From Hyparrhenia diplandra (Eukaryota; Streptophyta; Magnoliopsida; Poales; Poaceae), in NCBI GenBank assembly GCA_015847255.1, contig JADLZK010000235.1, positions 40,859 through 104,858 on the forward strand: a stretch of DNA of 64,000 bases, given 5' to 3'. The notes beneath the pieces were generated by a model, which ran no database searches, was not told the origin of the DNA, and was given only the letters and a program-made list of their open reading frames with translations. Numbering within the stretch: position 1 is the first letter of the stretch; every line of letters starts with the position of its first letter. Shown here one piece after another: positions 21,420 through 31,689 of this stretch. The position numbers were made by a program, and so were the translations under genes.

Positions 21420-24400
21420 TGTCACGCCCCACTTTCAATGGGTCGTTAATCGCACGTGTTTGCGCCAGGATCACGCCACAAACACGTCTATTAGTAACAG
21501 ATATTGGTAAACAGAAATAATAATAAACCGAGCTATAGAAATATAGGATGGAAAGGGCTTACTGATGGCGACGAAGGGTCACCAAGCCGGGTCGCAATAT
21601 CGAGGTTGGCCAACCGAGAAGCGGTGGATTAACTATGACAACGCCCGTACTCCACAGGCGGACTTGTGCACGGATGAAATCTGGGCTTCAACGTCCTTCT
21701 CCTAAGCAAACACCTCTCGAACTCCTACGATACGCTATCCTCTACCCGCCGTCGATCTTACCTTCACATGTGCCGATATACGTAAAAATAGAGGGGTGAG
21801 TACAAACGTACTTAGCAAGTCCCAACCGGGGGTTGTAATTATTAAGGGTTTGGGCCCTAGCGAGTCTCTAAAAACTGCTCTCGCTAGTTCGGTTTATCTC
21901 ATGTCATCACCACATTTGTCATGACACCACATGTTAGTCATCATCAAAATGTATATCTAATCATAGATGTTCGTCCTAGCACTTGCCCATTCCAAGGACG
22001 TGGCTATTCGAATAGATTCAATTAACATTCTGCGAGAGGTGTACAAATTTCCCCACACGATAGGCTATTCGAATAGATCTTACACGGGCGTCATTGGCTC
22101 CGGCAGGGCCCTAACGAGATCGTACCGCAGGTGCTACCCTAGGTATATTGGTATAATCTTCACCACGACTTCTCGGGGTTGGAAGGACAACACGCCACCC
22201 TAAGATGACGCATCACCCTAGACAATATGGTGATACCAAATCACCCACGGCTTTCTGGGTAATACCTAATTACCCAACCTATCTTTGTCAACACCACTCT
22301 CAATCTCAAATCATCAATATGTGCCTCTAGCAGCTGCGCCACCGCGCCCAAACACTTCCGTGGAAGACCACTCGGCATCCACGCCAAACCGGACATGGGG
22401 CCACTCTCCCCACATACGCTCCTAATAGGTCGCTTGCTTTCCTCCGCCACCTTGGATCCCAATTATACCTCAACCCAACGGGGTGTGAATCAAGCCACCC
22501 CATAAACGGCGTGTGGTGGTGCATGCGTAACATTATACTAGGTAGAAGGTCTATGAGGCGGTCCTTAGGGGAGGCGAGTATCTCTCGCGGGAACCCCTCG
22601 CCGGCGATTCCCCGGCGTGGTATTTAGGCTCTACCGGACTACCACTACTCACCTCTTTTGTTGGTTAGGGTTCATTAGGCATTCTCATGTTTCTCTTGAT
22701 CACAGCGTATGAGCGTAGATAACGTGGATGATTACGTCATCCGGCTTAGCTCCATAGCTACGTTATCGGGCTCACACCACTATTTACTAATCCGATTTAT
22801 TATTATCATCATCATTATATCATCATATTAAGGTCATGATTAAGGGGGTAAGGACTTGCCCAGGAGGTTCTTACGAATCGGGCACGCGGCGTCGGCGCCC
22901 TAGCTTTGCTCGAGCGGGAAGCTTCTAATCGGGTCGTCGAATCTACTTGCGGCGATAAACCCTAGCTTGTACTATAGCACACAAAACAAACATAGAACAT
23001 TATGGTGGCAATGGGTTAGATGCATAGAGCTAGATTTTAGATAAATTATGGAAGTCGTTTCACGCGAAACGGAATTAATTTGCATGAGATATGGATTTTT
23101 TATAATATTAATCCCTAATTGAATCATTAGGGTAATATTATAATATAATTTTATCATGTAATAATATTGGAACTAATTACATGATAAAATTCTATAAATC
23201 AAATAATGAATTTACAAATTTTCTCCGGGAATTTTTCGGACATGGGAAGGTCTACTTTTTACAACACGTGTACAATTACCGGGTAGACCTAGCAATTGAT
23301 CGTGTGTACACGGGACCGCATCCATACGCGTGGACACCACGTGGGTCCAATCGACACCACGGTGGCAGCCACGTCAGCTCCACGTGGGTTACATTGTTGC
23401 CCTAACGGATCGGGACGGTGGGAACGGGGAGGTGACGCGGTCGACTTCCCATTCGTCGATGGTCGACGGCGCCGCGGCCGTTAGGGCGGCATCGGGTCGC
23501 GTTCCGTCCGCCCAGCATGCTTGGGGCGGCGCTCCGCCGAAAGCTTCGCCGGAGTGGCCATCTTCGGCCTATCCCTCGCCAGCGAGGGGCTTGTCGGCAT
23601 CCTCGGCGGTCCCGAACCCGTTGGTGTAGGTCGGGCGGCGGGTAGCTCGTCTCCCTCGGCGGCGGCGGCCACGGCGGATTCCCAACGGCGCGGCGGCGCC
23701 GGACACGGGCTACAAGGCAAGTACCGAGAGAAAATAGGGGCAATTGAAGAGTAGGACTCCCGGAGGACTCACCGGCGACCACCTTGATCCACGGCGACTA
23801 TGACCGGCGGGAACGGGATGACCTAGCGTGCGGCCGGGCGGAGTTCCGCCTTTGGGGGAAATGGGAACGCCGCGAGGAGGAGAGGGGAGGGTGGCCAAGG
23901 CGAGCACCGTGTGTTCGGTCGAGGCATGGAGCTCATGAGGGGGATTGGTGTGCTGATCGTGAGCCGGGGGGGAGGCTATTTATAGCCCGCCGCCGGGCTC
24001 TCGGCCGGCGGGACTCCACCTCCACGAGATCTTTTCCGACCGTTCGTCGAGCCATTTTACGACCTCCAACTGGCTCCTCGGTAGCCCGTCGGCGGCATCA
24101 GCGCGTTGGTGAGCCGGCGTCGTTGCGTCTCGTCATCCACGGTGGCGGTTCGGCGGCCGCCATGGCGAGCGCGCCCGAGCTTGGCTCGTGGGACTGCTGT
24201 GCCGATTGACTCGCCGCCGCCGTGCGGTGGCGTCGTCTAGGTGTCGGCTAGGGATGCTAGGGAGGGGGCTGTGTGCCATCGCCGTCGTCCACAGCTCCGG
24301 CACGCCTCGTCGGCCGCGCGACCGCGGCGGGGACTCCACGCACGCGTTAGTGGCGGCGTGCCGTGCGCGGGTCAAGGTGAGGCGGCTGCGCTGCCCGACG

Positions 24401-25358
24401 CGTCACATCGCGAGGGGCTTCGTGTCATCCCCTTGTGTGTCGGTCTCCCTTACGAGGGGGCAGCCCGGTACGGCGGGGGACCGGCGCAGCCGAGGCGGCG
24501 CCAGTGCGGCGGTCGTCCTCGGCGTAACGGAGGAGGAAGAAGACGGCCGGGCGGGTCCCGGTGGGCAGCGAGAGGAGGAGAAAAGGAGCGGGCTCCGCGC
24601 GTCGGGCTGGGCCGGGCTCGCCGGCTGGGCTCCGCAGGCTGGCCGGGCCACTCGGTCTGGCGCGGGAAGGGAGGGAAGGAGAAGGGTTTCTTCGGTAGGA
24701 GGAGGGGAGGAGGGAAGAATGAGCCCAAGGCGATTCCCTTTTCTCTTTTCCTTTTCTATTTTCCTTTTCCCTATTTCTCTTTTCTACCATTCTTTCTCTC
24801 CCTATTTCTCATATGTGTGTAAACAATTATATGTCCTCATCATTTATACAAGCTCTCATGTCTTCCCATGACTTTAATTCATGGAAAAATATTTATCCAA
24901 GGTCACTTGTATAATTAGACATATATGTATATACACACATATCCTCTCTCTCATTATTTCGTGTATGACATATAATATAAATATTTTCTCAAGCACATTT
25001 GTACCTCTACGACTTTATGGTCGAAGATAATTGTTTGTTGTGCTCGTAAAAGTATTTATAAATATTTTAGTACACACGAGGTTGATGTTTTTATTCAGAG
25101 GTAACTTGTAAATCATTACTCATGCAATATTTCCATAATTTTAAATCTAGCACTTACCTTGCATCCCTTGGTCACCATAAAGTTCGGCAAGCAACAAGCA
25201 AAGGGACCTAGTTTTCTATATGGTGGGATTTTGAAATGCGGGGTTTTCGAAAGCAAGGTTTTGGTTTTAGCGGGAAAATAAATCAAGTTTTAGTTGTAAT
25301 TCGAAAAAGTTCAAATTTTTAGTGAATTTTAAAATGATGTAAAAACACGGGTGTTACG
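21420..25358 (-). repeat. 5' LTR of the gypsy-like element, uninterrupted
   Basis: A 3.9-kb LTR, TGTCACGCCC to GGTGTTACG, the only unbroken copy. Likely minus-strand TATAAATA at 23977-23984. It aligns with 2068-4581 plus 16677-18083. The last base of the element is G here instead of the A seen at 18083. Proline- and glycine-rich frames at 23402-24871 are shared in disrupted form by the other LTR and do not look coding. Confidence 0.85.
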
Positions 25359-25363
25359 ATTAG

Positions 25364-25759
25364 CATGTCTATCGATTAGGCAAGAACGAAGTTAGTGCTA
25401 GCTCTCATGTCCTAAATGCAATATGCAAGTCAATTGTACCTAGAAGCACTTCACCAAAGGATTGTCACGGCATCCCTCTTGATAGTCGGCTATCTATCCT
25501 ATAATGTGATCATACGCTCTATCGTGTCTTGATCACCGAAAAGGAAAAACCCTATCAAGTATACCTTTGCCTTGATCTCCGGGGTTCCTCTCAAGCCGAT
25601 CACCGAGCTTGACGATCCACCATGTCCATCATCATCGTCCATGTTCATGATCATCGTGCTCCCGTCATCCATGTAATCCTATCTCTTAAGTCACACTTAG
25701 AGCAAAGGATTAGTACGACAAGTGTGTCATCAATTTCCAAAACCAAATATGAGATTTCA
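25364..25759 (-). repeat. Solo Sirevirus-type LTR, right part
   Basis: Continues the LTR broken at 2067. It matches 47175-47347 and 63740-64000 (for example CATGTCCTAAATGCAATATG) and ends TATGAGATTTCA, which is the reverse complement of the LTR start. The CATGG duplication follows at 25760-25764. Confidence 0.85.
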
Positions 25760-25764
25760 CATGG

Positions 25765-26893
25765 CGACATTGTTGGGATATGTCGAGCCATCTTTTCGAC
25801 AAAGGTGTTGCGCAGCGGCGGGGTCTTCTTTGCATGTCCGGCAACATGCATAAGGTGCGGTGTTGATCCGGTCGAAAGCCTTCACCGATATTCCCTGTTG
25901 GTGGTAGTGGCGGCGGCACCCTTGGGCGTCATTCTTCCGTTGGGGACACCACTATGGAGCACCACATCTTGAAGCATGGAGTCACAGGATGAAAACCCGG
26001 TCCAGTTTTTGGACGAGCGACGGCGGCGCCATTGGCATCGCGTCCTCCTTGGAGGCGCCACGTATGGTGACTCGTCTCAACTTGCGGCGGTATAGGTGGT
26101 GGCCTGGTTGGCCCGTGTGCAGCGGATGAGGAGTGGTGACCTTGGTGCGCAAAGTCCGTGTTGGCGGGGTTGCGAGGGGTTCTTTGGGGTGCGGCGGTGG
26201 TTGCGGGGGGTTTGGCTTGCGGGTGAGGGGGTCGTGTGGTGGTGGTGGCCGGGGACCTATGGCATTGGGGGCGGTCCTCGTCTATGCCGTCCTTCCCCTC
26301 TGGACTTTGGCGGTGGTTTGTGGCACCGAGGAAGGCTGGACCCGGCATGGACGGTTGGTTGGTGGGGTGACGCGGCTTCGGCTACTTGCGTGGCTAGCAT
26401 CTCGATCCTCTCGGTGGGGCCACGTGGAGGTGTGGCGGACGGCGAGTGGGTCGTTGTTTTTCCTCCGGGGTGTGGAGAGTGGTGGAGTTGCACGGTGAGC
26501 TCTAGTTGTTGTGAGGTGTCTTGTGTCGGCGTCCCAATCCGACCCGGCGTGTTGATGGAAGCTCGTGTTGGTGGCCCAATCCAACCAAGTGGTGCTTCAT
26601 GGTTATCTTTTCTTCCATCCTCCTCGCTCTTAGTTGAGTTGTTCTAGTGGAGGCTAGTAGTGGAGGTTGTGTCGATGTCCCAATCCGACCAACCAAGGAG
26701 TTGAGTGGGCGCGGTTGTGGCGTGAATTGAGTTGATTTTTGATACCTAGGGTGCAGACGGAGTAGGGTACCCTCCACAATTGTATGGTTTTCGGCCCGGT
26801 TTCTAGTCAAAAAACTAGGCTAGCACTTGTCTTTTTCTTTATTCGTCTAATAGAAATGCGGCAAAGTTTTTTGCCGTCCCTTTAAAAAAAAAA
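25765..26893 (+). mobile_element. LINE 3' end with poly-A
   Basis: GC-rich and low-complexity at first, then a terminal part reading ACTTGTCTTTTTCTTTATTC, GCGGCAAAGTTTTTTGCCG and TCCCTTT followed by a run of A (26884-26894). This tail is the form I know from grass LINE 3' UTRs. No reverse transcriptase or endonuclease motif is visible, so only the 3' portion is in the window. The left half is 1-698. Confidence 0.55.
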
Positions 26894-27011
26894 ATCGGAA
26901 ATATGGTTTAGCAGGCAAGTGACAACACATAAACACCACCAATCAAGAACTACTCATATGACCATGACTGTCAACTACTAATTTATTTTGCAAATGAAAC
27001 GTAATACTGCC

Positions 27012-27093
27012 AAGTGACACCAATGTAAAAAAAATTAAAAAATAGGCTGGAGTTTCCCTTGCTAACTTCGGTCAAAAAAAGTGACACCAATGT
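27012..27093 (+). mobile_element. Extremely truncated LINE insertion with 15-bp TSD
   Basis: AAGTGACACCAATGT occurs at 27012-27026 and again at 27079-27093. The 52 bases between end in TTCGGTCAAAAAAA. That tail is the same as the 3' end of the LINE at 30592 (minus-strand GATTCGGTCAAAAAAA). A long target duplication plus a poly-A end is the signature of target-primed reverse transcription. Confidence 0.65.
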
Positions 27094-27804
27094 TAGTTTT
27101 TAGCCGTATAGAAATCATTTGGCAAATCAATTAACAGCCTAGACCATTACAATCACATAGTGCTTTCTTTATTGTGTTTCATGCTGATGCGTTAAATACC
27201 CTCATGTTCCTAGTCAATTTAGAAGTATGAAGGATCTTCACCGATTACTGAACATATTAGCAATAGAAGGTCAATGATTCAGAAATGGGTGAAGTGAAGC
27301 CATTTTTTGTAGAAAGGCAAAAATCAACTCTAGAATGATTGGATTTACCCAAATTTTACCTTCAATGTTCTCTAGGGTCACACCCAAGATGAGACTGCAA
27401 GATATTTTATGCAATTTTCATCCCCTGAGTGATCTCCATCATCCTCTTACAACATCTATCGTTTTGGGCTTGCTTGGCCTCCGTGAACCATTTTCTGCTT
27501 CCTCGATGCAGAACCAAACCAATGAAGTTACGAACAACACAAAAAAAAATTATCCCATTTTTCTTGGACTAAGTCCAGTAATTTTGGCAGCAGATGTTAA
27601 ACCTACCAGCCAGACAAATTAAAAAAAAAAGGAACGCACAGTATGACAACAAAAAATGGGTATATGAAGTCTGACCGCTAAGTCTAAGAGTCTAGTGCCC
27701 AAAGGTTTTATTTTCCAACAAACGAGTATATAAAAGGGACGGAGGCAATGTAGTAGAGTAAGACAATGTTCTAATTGGTGCATTGAACACTGGATTGAAC
27801 AGCC

Positions 27805-27840
27805 TAAACTCTGAAGCAACGATAAACTCTGAAGCAACGA
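27805..27840. repeat. 18-bp tandem duplication
   Basis: TAAACTCTGAAGCAACGA is repeated twice, exactly and head to tail (27805-27822, 27823-27840). Confidence 0.85.
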
Positions 27841-27898
27841 TAAAAATGCAGATCGATTGTTGGGTGAATTCACTAGATTTTTGGGAGAACACTGAATT

Positions 27899-29369
27899 TG
27901 TCACAACCCCAATCCGGGGTCGTGGGCAGCGCCGGGTGGCGGAGGCGTCCTCGCGCTGAGCATCGTTGAGAGGGGGCGAGGCAGCGTGAGGGCACTGCAT
28001 GGCTGGGCGTGCGCGGGCAGCGGTGGCGGTGGCGCAGCGTTAGCGCGAGCGAGAAGACCGAGGCTAGAGAGCGCTAAACCCTATTTTGTTTATTGCTTAA
28101 TCTCAAAAGGATACATCTCCCTTTACATTTATAGGGAGGACTCGACTTAGACTCGTAAGTAATCCGGACTCTTCCTAATTGGACTAGACTTAACCCCTAA
28201 GTAATGACGATAACGAGGACGACGGCGGCGGCCACGCAGGGCTGCGTGCCCCTCCTGGGCCCGACTGGCCCATGTCACACGCTAGGGTGTGACATATCTC
28301 CCCCTTTTTCCCGAGCGGCGCGTCCTCGCGCTGCTGCTTTGATCGTTCATCGATGTCGCTCGGGGAAGGAGATATTGCTGGAGTCGTGGTGGTGGCCATG
28401 GTTGTCGCCCGAGGTAGCCGCATGGTGTAGCTAGTGTTGGGGCTTGCACATGGCCGTAGCAATGGCCTGACTTTGGAGTCAGTGTCGATGGCCATGTCGA
28501 TGTCAAAGAGAACGGCGATGTTTAGGTGCTTATCCAGGAGGTCGACGTGTTGCAGCTTGGTGGTAGATGTGCTCGTTGCTTGAGGCGCCAATGATCATGG
28601 TGGTGTTGGCGCCTGGCGTCATCAACGTGATGTCGTAGGCCTGCACGTCAGGCAACATGGCCGCGTGTTGCGGCGTTACCGCTAGCGTGTCGTCGAGGTT
28701 GGCGTCGTCGAGGAGGTAGTTGTTCCCGAGGAGGGCGAGCTCACCGATGACCTTCATGCGGGCAAGGTGTCCCGTGAGGATGGATTTGTGCGGGGCTGGG
28801 AGCCTGGAGCCGTACGTCGCCGTTATGGAGTCCGAGATTGCAGCCTTATCGGAGCCGGTCTCGAATCACAGTGCCCAGATTGCCTCGATGATCGTCACCG
28901 GTAGGACGGGAGCAAGGTGGCACCGTCTTCGGCGGCCATGGATCTGGAGAAGCCGAGGATCTTGTGGTCTCCGGATACCAGATGTCACAGCCCCTATCCA
29001 GGGCCGTAGGTAGCGCCCGGCGGCCGGAGGCGCCCGCGCCGAGCGCCGTTGAGAGGGGACGAGGCAGCGCGGGGCGCGCATGGCCGGGCGTGTGCGGGCT
29101 GCGCGGGCGGCGGCGCACGCAAGCGAGCGAGAGAAGACCGAGGCTAGAGAGGGCTAAACGCTATTTTATTTATTGTTTAATCTCAAAAGGATATGTCTCC
29201 CTTTATATTTATAGGGAGGACTCGACTTGACTTCGCAAGTAATTCGGACTCTTCCTAATTTGACTAGACTTAACCCGTAAGTAATGATGATAACGGCGGC
29301 ATGGCGGGACACGGGGGGCTCTTGGCGCCCCTCCTGGGCCCGATTGGCCCATGTCACGTTGGGGTGATA
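27899..29369 (-). mobile_element. TRIM-like small LTR retrotransposon
   Basis: Two LTRs of about 390 bp (27899-28294 and 28983-29369), beginning TGTCACA-CCCC and ending near GGGTGTGACA, flank about 690 bp. Exact 5-bp duplication GAATT at 27894-27898 and 29370-29374. Minus orientation: a purine tract (minus GAAAAAGGGGGAGATA) abuts the low-coordinate LTR at 28295, and TGGTATCCGGAGACC lies two bases from the other LTR at about 28966-28980 as a degenerate initiator-Met primer site. At 1.47 kb it cannot encode pol, so it is non-autonomous. A 75-codon minus frame (28530-28757) may be a gag remnant, but I cannot identify it. Confidence 0.8.
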
Positions 29370-29374
29370 GAATT

Positions 29375-30581
29375 AATGAATCTACTGAGAGCTAACACCG
29401 AAATTTAGGGGGAGACATGGACAAAAACTAACACTAAATATATTGAATTTCAGAAAACTTTTATATACTGTTGATCAAGTCAAGGGAGAGACATTTGGTC
29501 AAGCACTGGTTTTTTTAAAAAAATGACAAGACTATTCGAGTGGATAGCATAAAATGATGTGTCGCAACAAGATATACCTAATAACTTTGTCACTCCAAAG
29601 TAGCCCTAAGATCACACACATTTCAGATGTCCATGAAATAGCCCCGGCAAAATATCAAATTGATTAACCTGAATTCCAACACCAATAGTTACTTTCAAGA
29701 TGACATAGGCCTATATATGACCATGAAACAACAATCACATTCAACCTTGTTATGGCAAGCGAGCTAGCCCAAGCCCCACACGGTCTGGCGTACATGAACA
29801 GTAACACATGAACGAGTGTCATGCCTAATTAGATAAGATTGATGTGGTTTGTTAGCAAAGGAATAAGATAGATTGTTTTCGGTTAGGATATTACTTAAGG
29901 AGCAAGTAACTTGTCACTATAAAAAGAACCATCACATATTAGTTATAGTCAAGCAAGAAGAACCTAAAATAGTCCCAAGGAAGGGCGGCTATCAGGAGTT
30001 TTTTACGCATGTTAATCCATCTATTTATACCCTTTTCCTATCAATTGGTATCGGGCGCTACGAGGCATCGCCATCCATGGCTGGCCTTGTCATCGATCCT
30101 GTGGCCATCGATGCCAATTGCCAAGCTTGACTACGCCCCGGCGCAACTCTCGACACGATGAATATCTACATATACATGGAAGGCTGATGAAACCTGTGCA
30201 AGTTTGACCATGGCGGGGCGGTGCATGGGCATTCGTCTCGGAACTACCATATATTTTTGCTCAAAAATTTGAAATTCCCCTTACTTCTACACATCAATTT
30301 GCATTACTATGTCATATATTTTTGCTCCGATCAAACTAACAAAGAACATTTTGTTCTGAGACATAGATAAGTAGATAATCTTGTCGGACAATCTCAGATT
30401 CGAATGCATTGCATACGCAGCATTTCTAAAACATCCAGCTAATGGTACCAAAGAAAGCGGCCAGGCTATAAAAACTATTAATGGATAGTTGGCTGAAACC
30501 GTATTAATGGACGGCTAAACGCGTAATAATGGATGGGTTCAAGTGCATGGACTTTCTTTGTTGCCAAATTTCAACAACTAT
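29375..30581. other. Intergenic sequence, possible LTR remnant
   Basis: No gene is supported. TGGTATCGGGCGC at 30046-30058 looks like a degenerate initiator-Met primer site preceded by TATCA, and TATAAAAAG lies upstream at 29918-29926. Together they resemble the right end of a copia 5' LTR in plus orientation, followed by a short frame MAGLVIDPVAIDANCQA. I found neither the left LTR boundary, nor a second LTR, nor pol, so it is at most a remnant. Confidence 0.3.
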
Positions 30582-30797
30582 AATAAGATCTTTTTTTGAC
30601 CGAATCGGCGGGGGAGTCCCCTACCTATATTTTTGTATTTTCAATTAAATGAAAGAATGGCGAGGTTTAACAGGGTTACAAGGCATCTAGGCCCAAAAAA
30701 TAAAGGAAAAGGAAAGAAAACGGTATTTACACATGGCCGATCTCTCCGGGCATTGAGTAGAAGGAGTCTACGTCCCTTGGCCTTGATGCAAAACCCG

Positions 30798-31680
30798 GTC
30801 GGCTGGGCACATTTTAACCGAAAACCAAAAACGAGCCGAACCGCACCTAAAACCGAATCGGAATGTCGGGTTTTCGGTTTTTCGGTTCGGCCGGTTTTCG
30901 TATCCGGTAAAACCGACAAATCATTTCGGTGCTCGGTTTCACCTCAAAACCGAACCGAAGACCGAGCAAAACCGAGAAACTACGACAACAACCGAACGAC
31001 TGGTCCACGAGAGCGAACCACGACGCGGCAAGGCCCCGAGGCCCAAATTCCCCGCCCACCCAACACACCGAACGGCCGCACCCGGAAGGTGCCCGACCGC
31101 TCCCACTCTCCTCTCCCTCAACTCGAGACCTCGGCCCCTCGCGGGCCACGCCCACCTAACCTAACCCTAGCCGCCCGGCGCCGAGCAAAGGGTCGTCGCG
31201 GCGGTGGCCCGGTGGCGGTGCGGGCGGGACCGCGCATGGGCAACTACCACCGCATGGATCTCGCGCGCCTACCACCGCATGCAACTACCACCGCAAGGAT
31301 CTCGTGACGTGAGCCTCGCAAAGAAGCAAAGCGGCGCGCGGCGGCACGTGGATCTCGCGGCGGCGTTATTTTTGTGGTGGGCGCATGGAGCTCCAGCGGC
31401 CGCGCGTTATTCTTGTGGTGGAGGCGCATGGAGCTCCGCATCTCGCCGCCCGGTGCGTGGATGTCCCGATTTTTGACTTCTCTTTCTGTTGGACTTCAAT
31501 CGATTCCCTTCCTCATGAATTTGGTCGGTTCGGTTTTATCGAAAAAACCGAACAAAACCGAAATCAAAGTTGTCGATTCGGCTTTTTGGCAAACCGATCG
31601 ATGCTCATTTCCCGAAAAGAAGTTTGGGAAACCGAATAAACCGAACCGAAATGTCGGTTTAAACCGAACGCCCAGCCGAC
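30798..31680. mobile_element. hAT-like non-autonomous DNA transposon
   Basis: Terminal inverted repeats: GTCGGCTGGGC at 30798-30808 and its reverse complement at 31670-31680, followed inward by AACCGAAAACC-like repeats rich in ACCGAA. Flanks AAAACCCG and AAACCGAG look like an 8-bp duplication with an indel, and the LINE sequence continues across the site. No transposase is visible. Frames such as 30633-31307 run through the repeats and are not genes. Confidence 0.6.
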
Positions 31681-31689
31681 AAACCGAGG

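Larger units (their letters stand above)
2068..25358 (-). mobile_element. Non-autonomous gypsy-like (LARD-type) retrotransposon with 3.9-kb LTRs
   Basis: Two near-identical LTRs of about 3.9 kb (2068-4581 plus 16677-18083, and 21420-25358) bound an internal region of only about 3.3 kb. The LTRs begin TGTCACGCCC and end GGGTGTTACA on the plus strand. Orientation is minus: a perfect initiator-Met-tRNA primer site lies at 21404-21416 and a polypurine tract (minus AAGTGGGGTAGATT) abuts the low-coordinate LTR at 18084. The GGGGACGAGATTC motif before that tract is familiar from the 3' end of plant Ty3/gypsy internal regions. No protease, reverse transcriptase, RNase H or integrase is visible, so it would need a partner element to move. 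The target duplication is GTTAG (2063-2067) against ATTAG (25359-25363). Confidence 0.8.
26894..27893. other. Intergenic sequence with small insertions
   Basis: AT-rich with no supportable gene. ATATAAAAGGGACGGAGGCA at about 27728-27747 resembles one end of a Stowaway-type MITE, but I cannot find the other end. Two small structures in it are listed separately. Confidence 0.5.

Noticed and set aside
27805..27840. CRISPR-like or satellite repeat
   Set aside because: Only two adjacent 18-bp units with no spacers; a simple tandem duplication in plant DNA.
30633..31307. 224-codon plus-strand frame
   Set aside because: It crosses the border between LINE tail and hAT-like element and consists of translated ACCGAA-type repeats.
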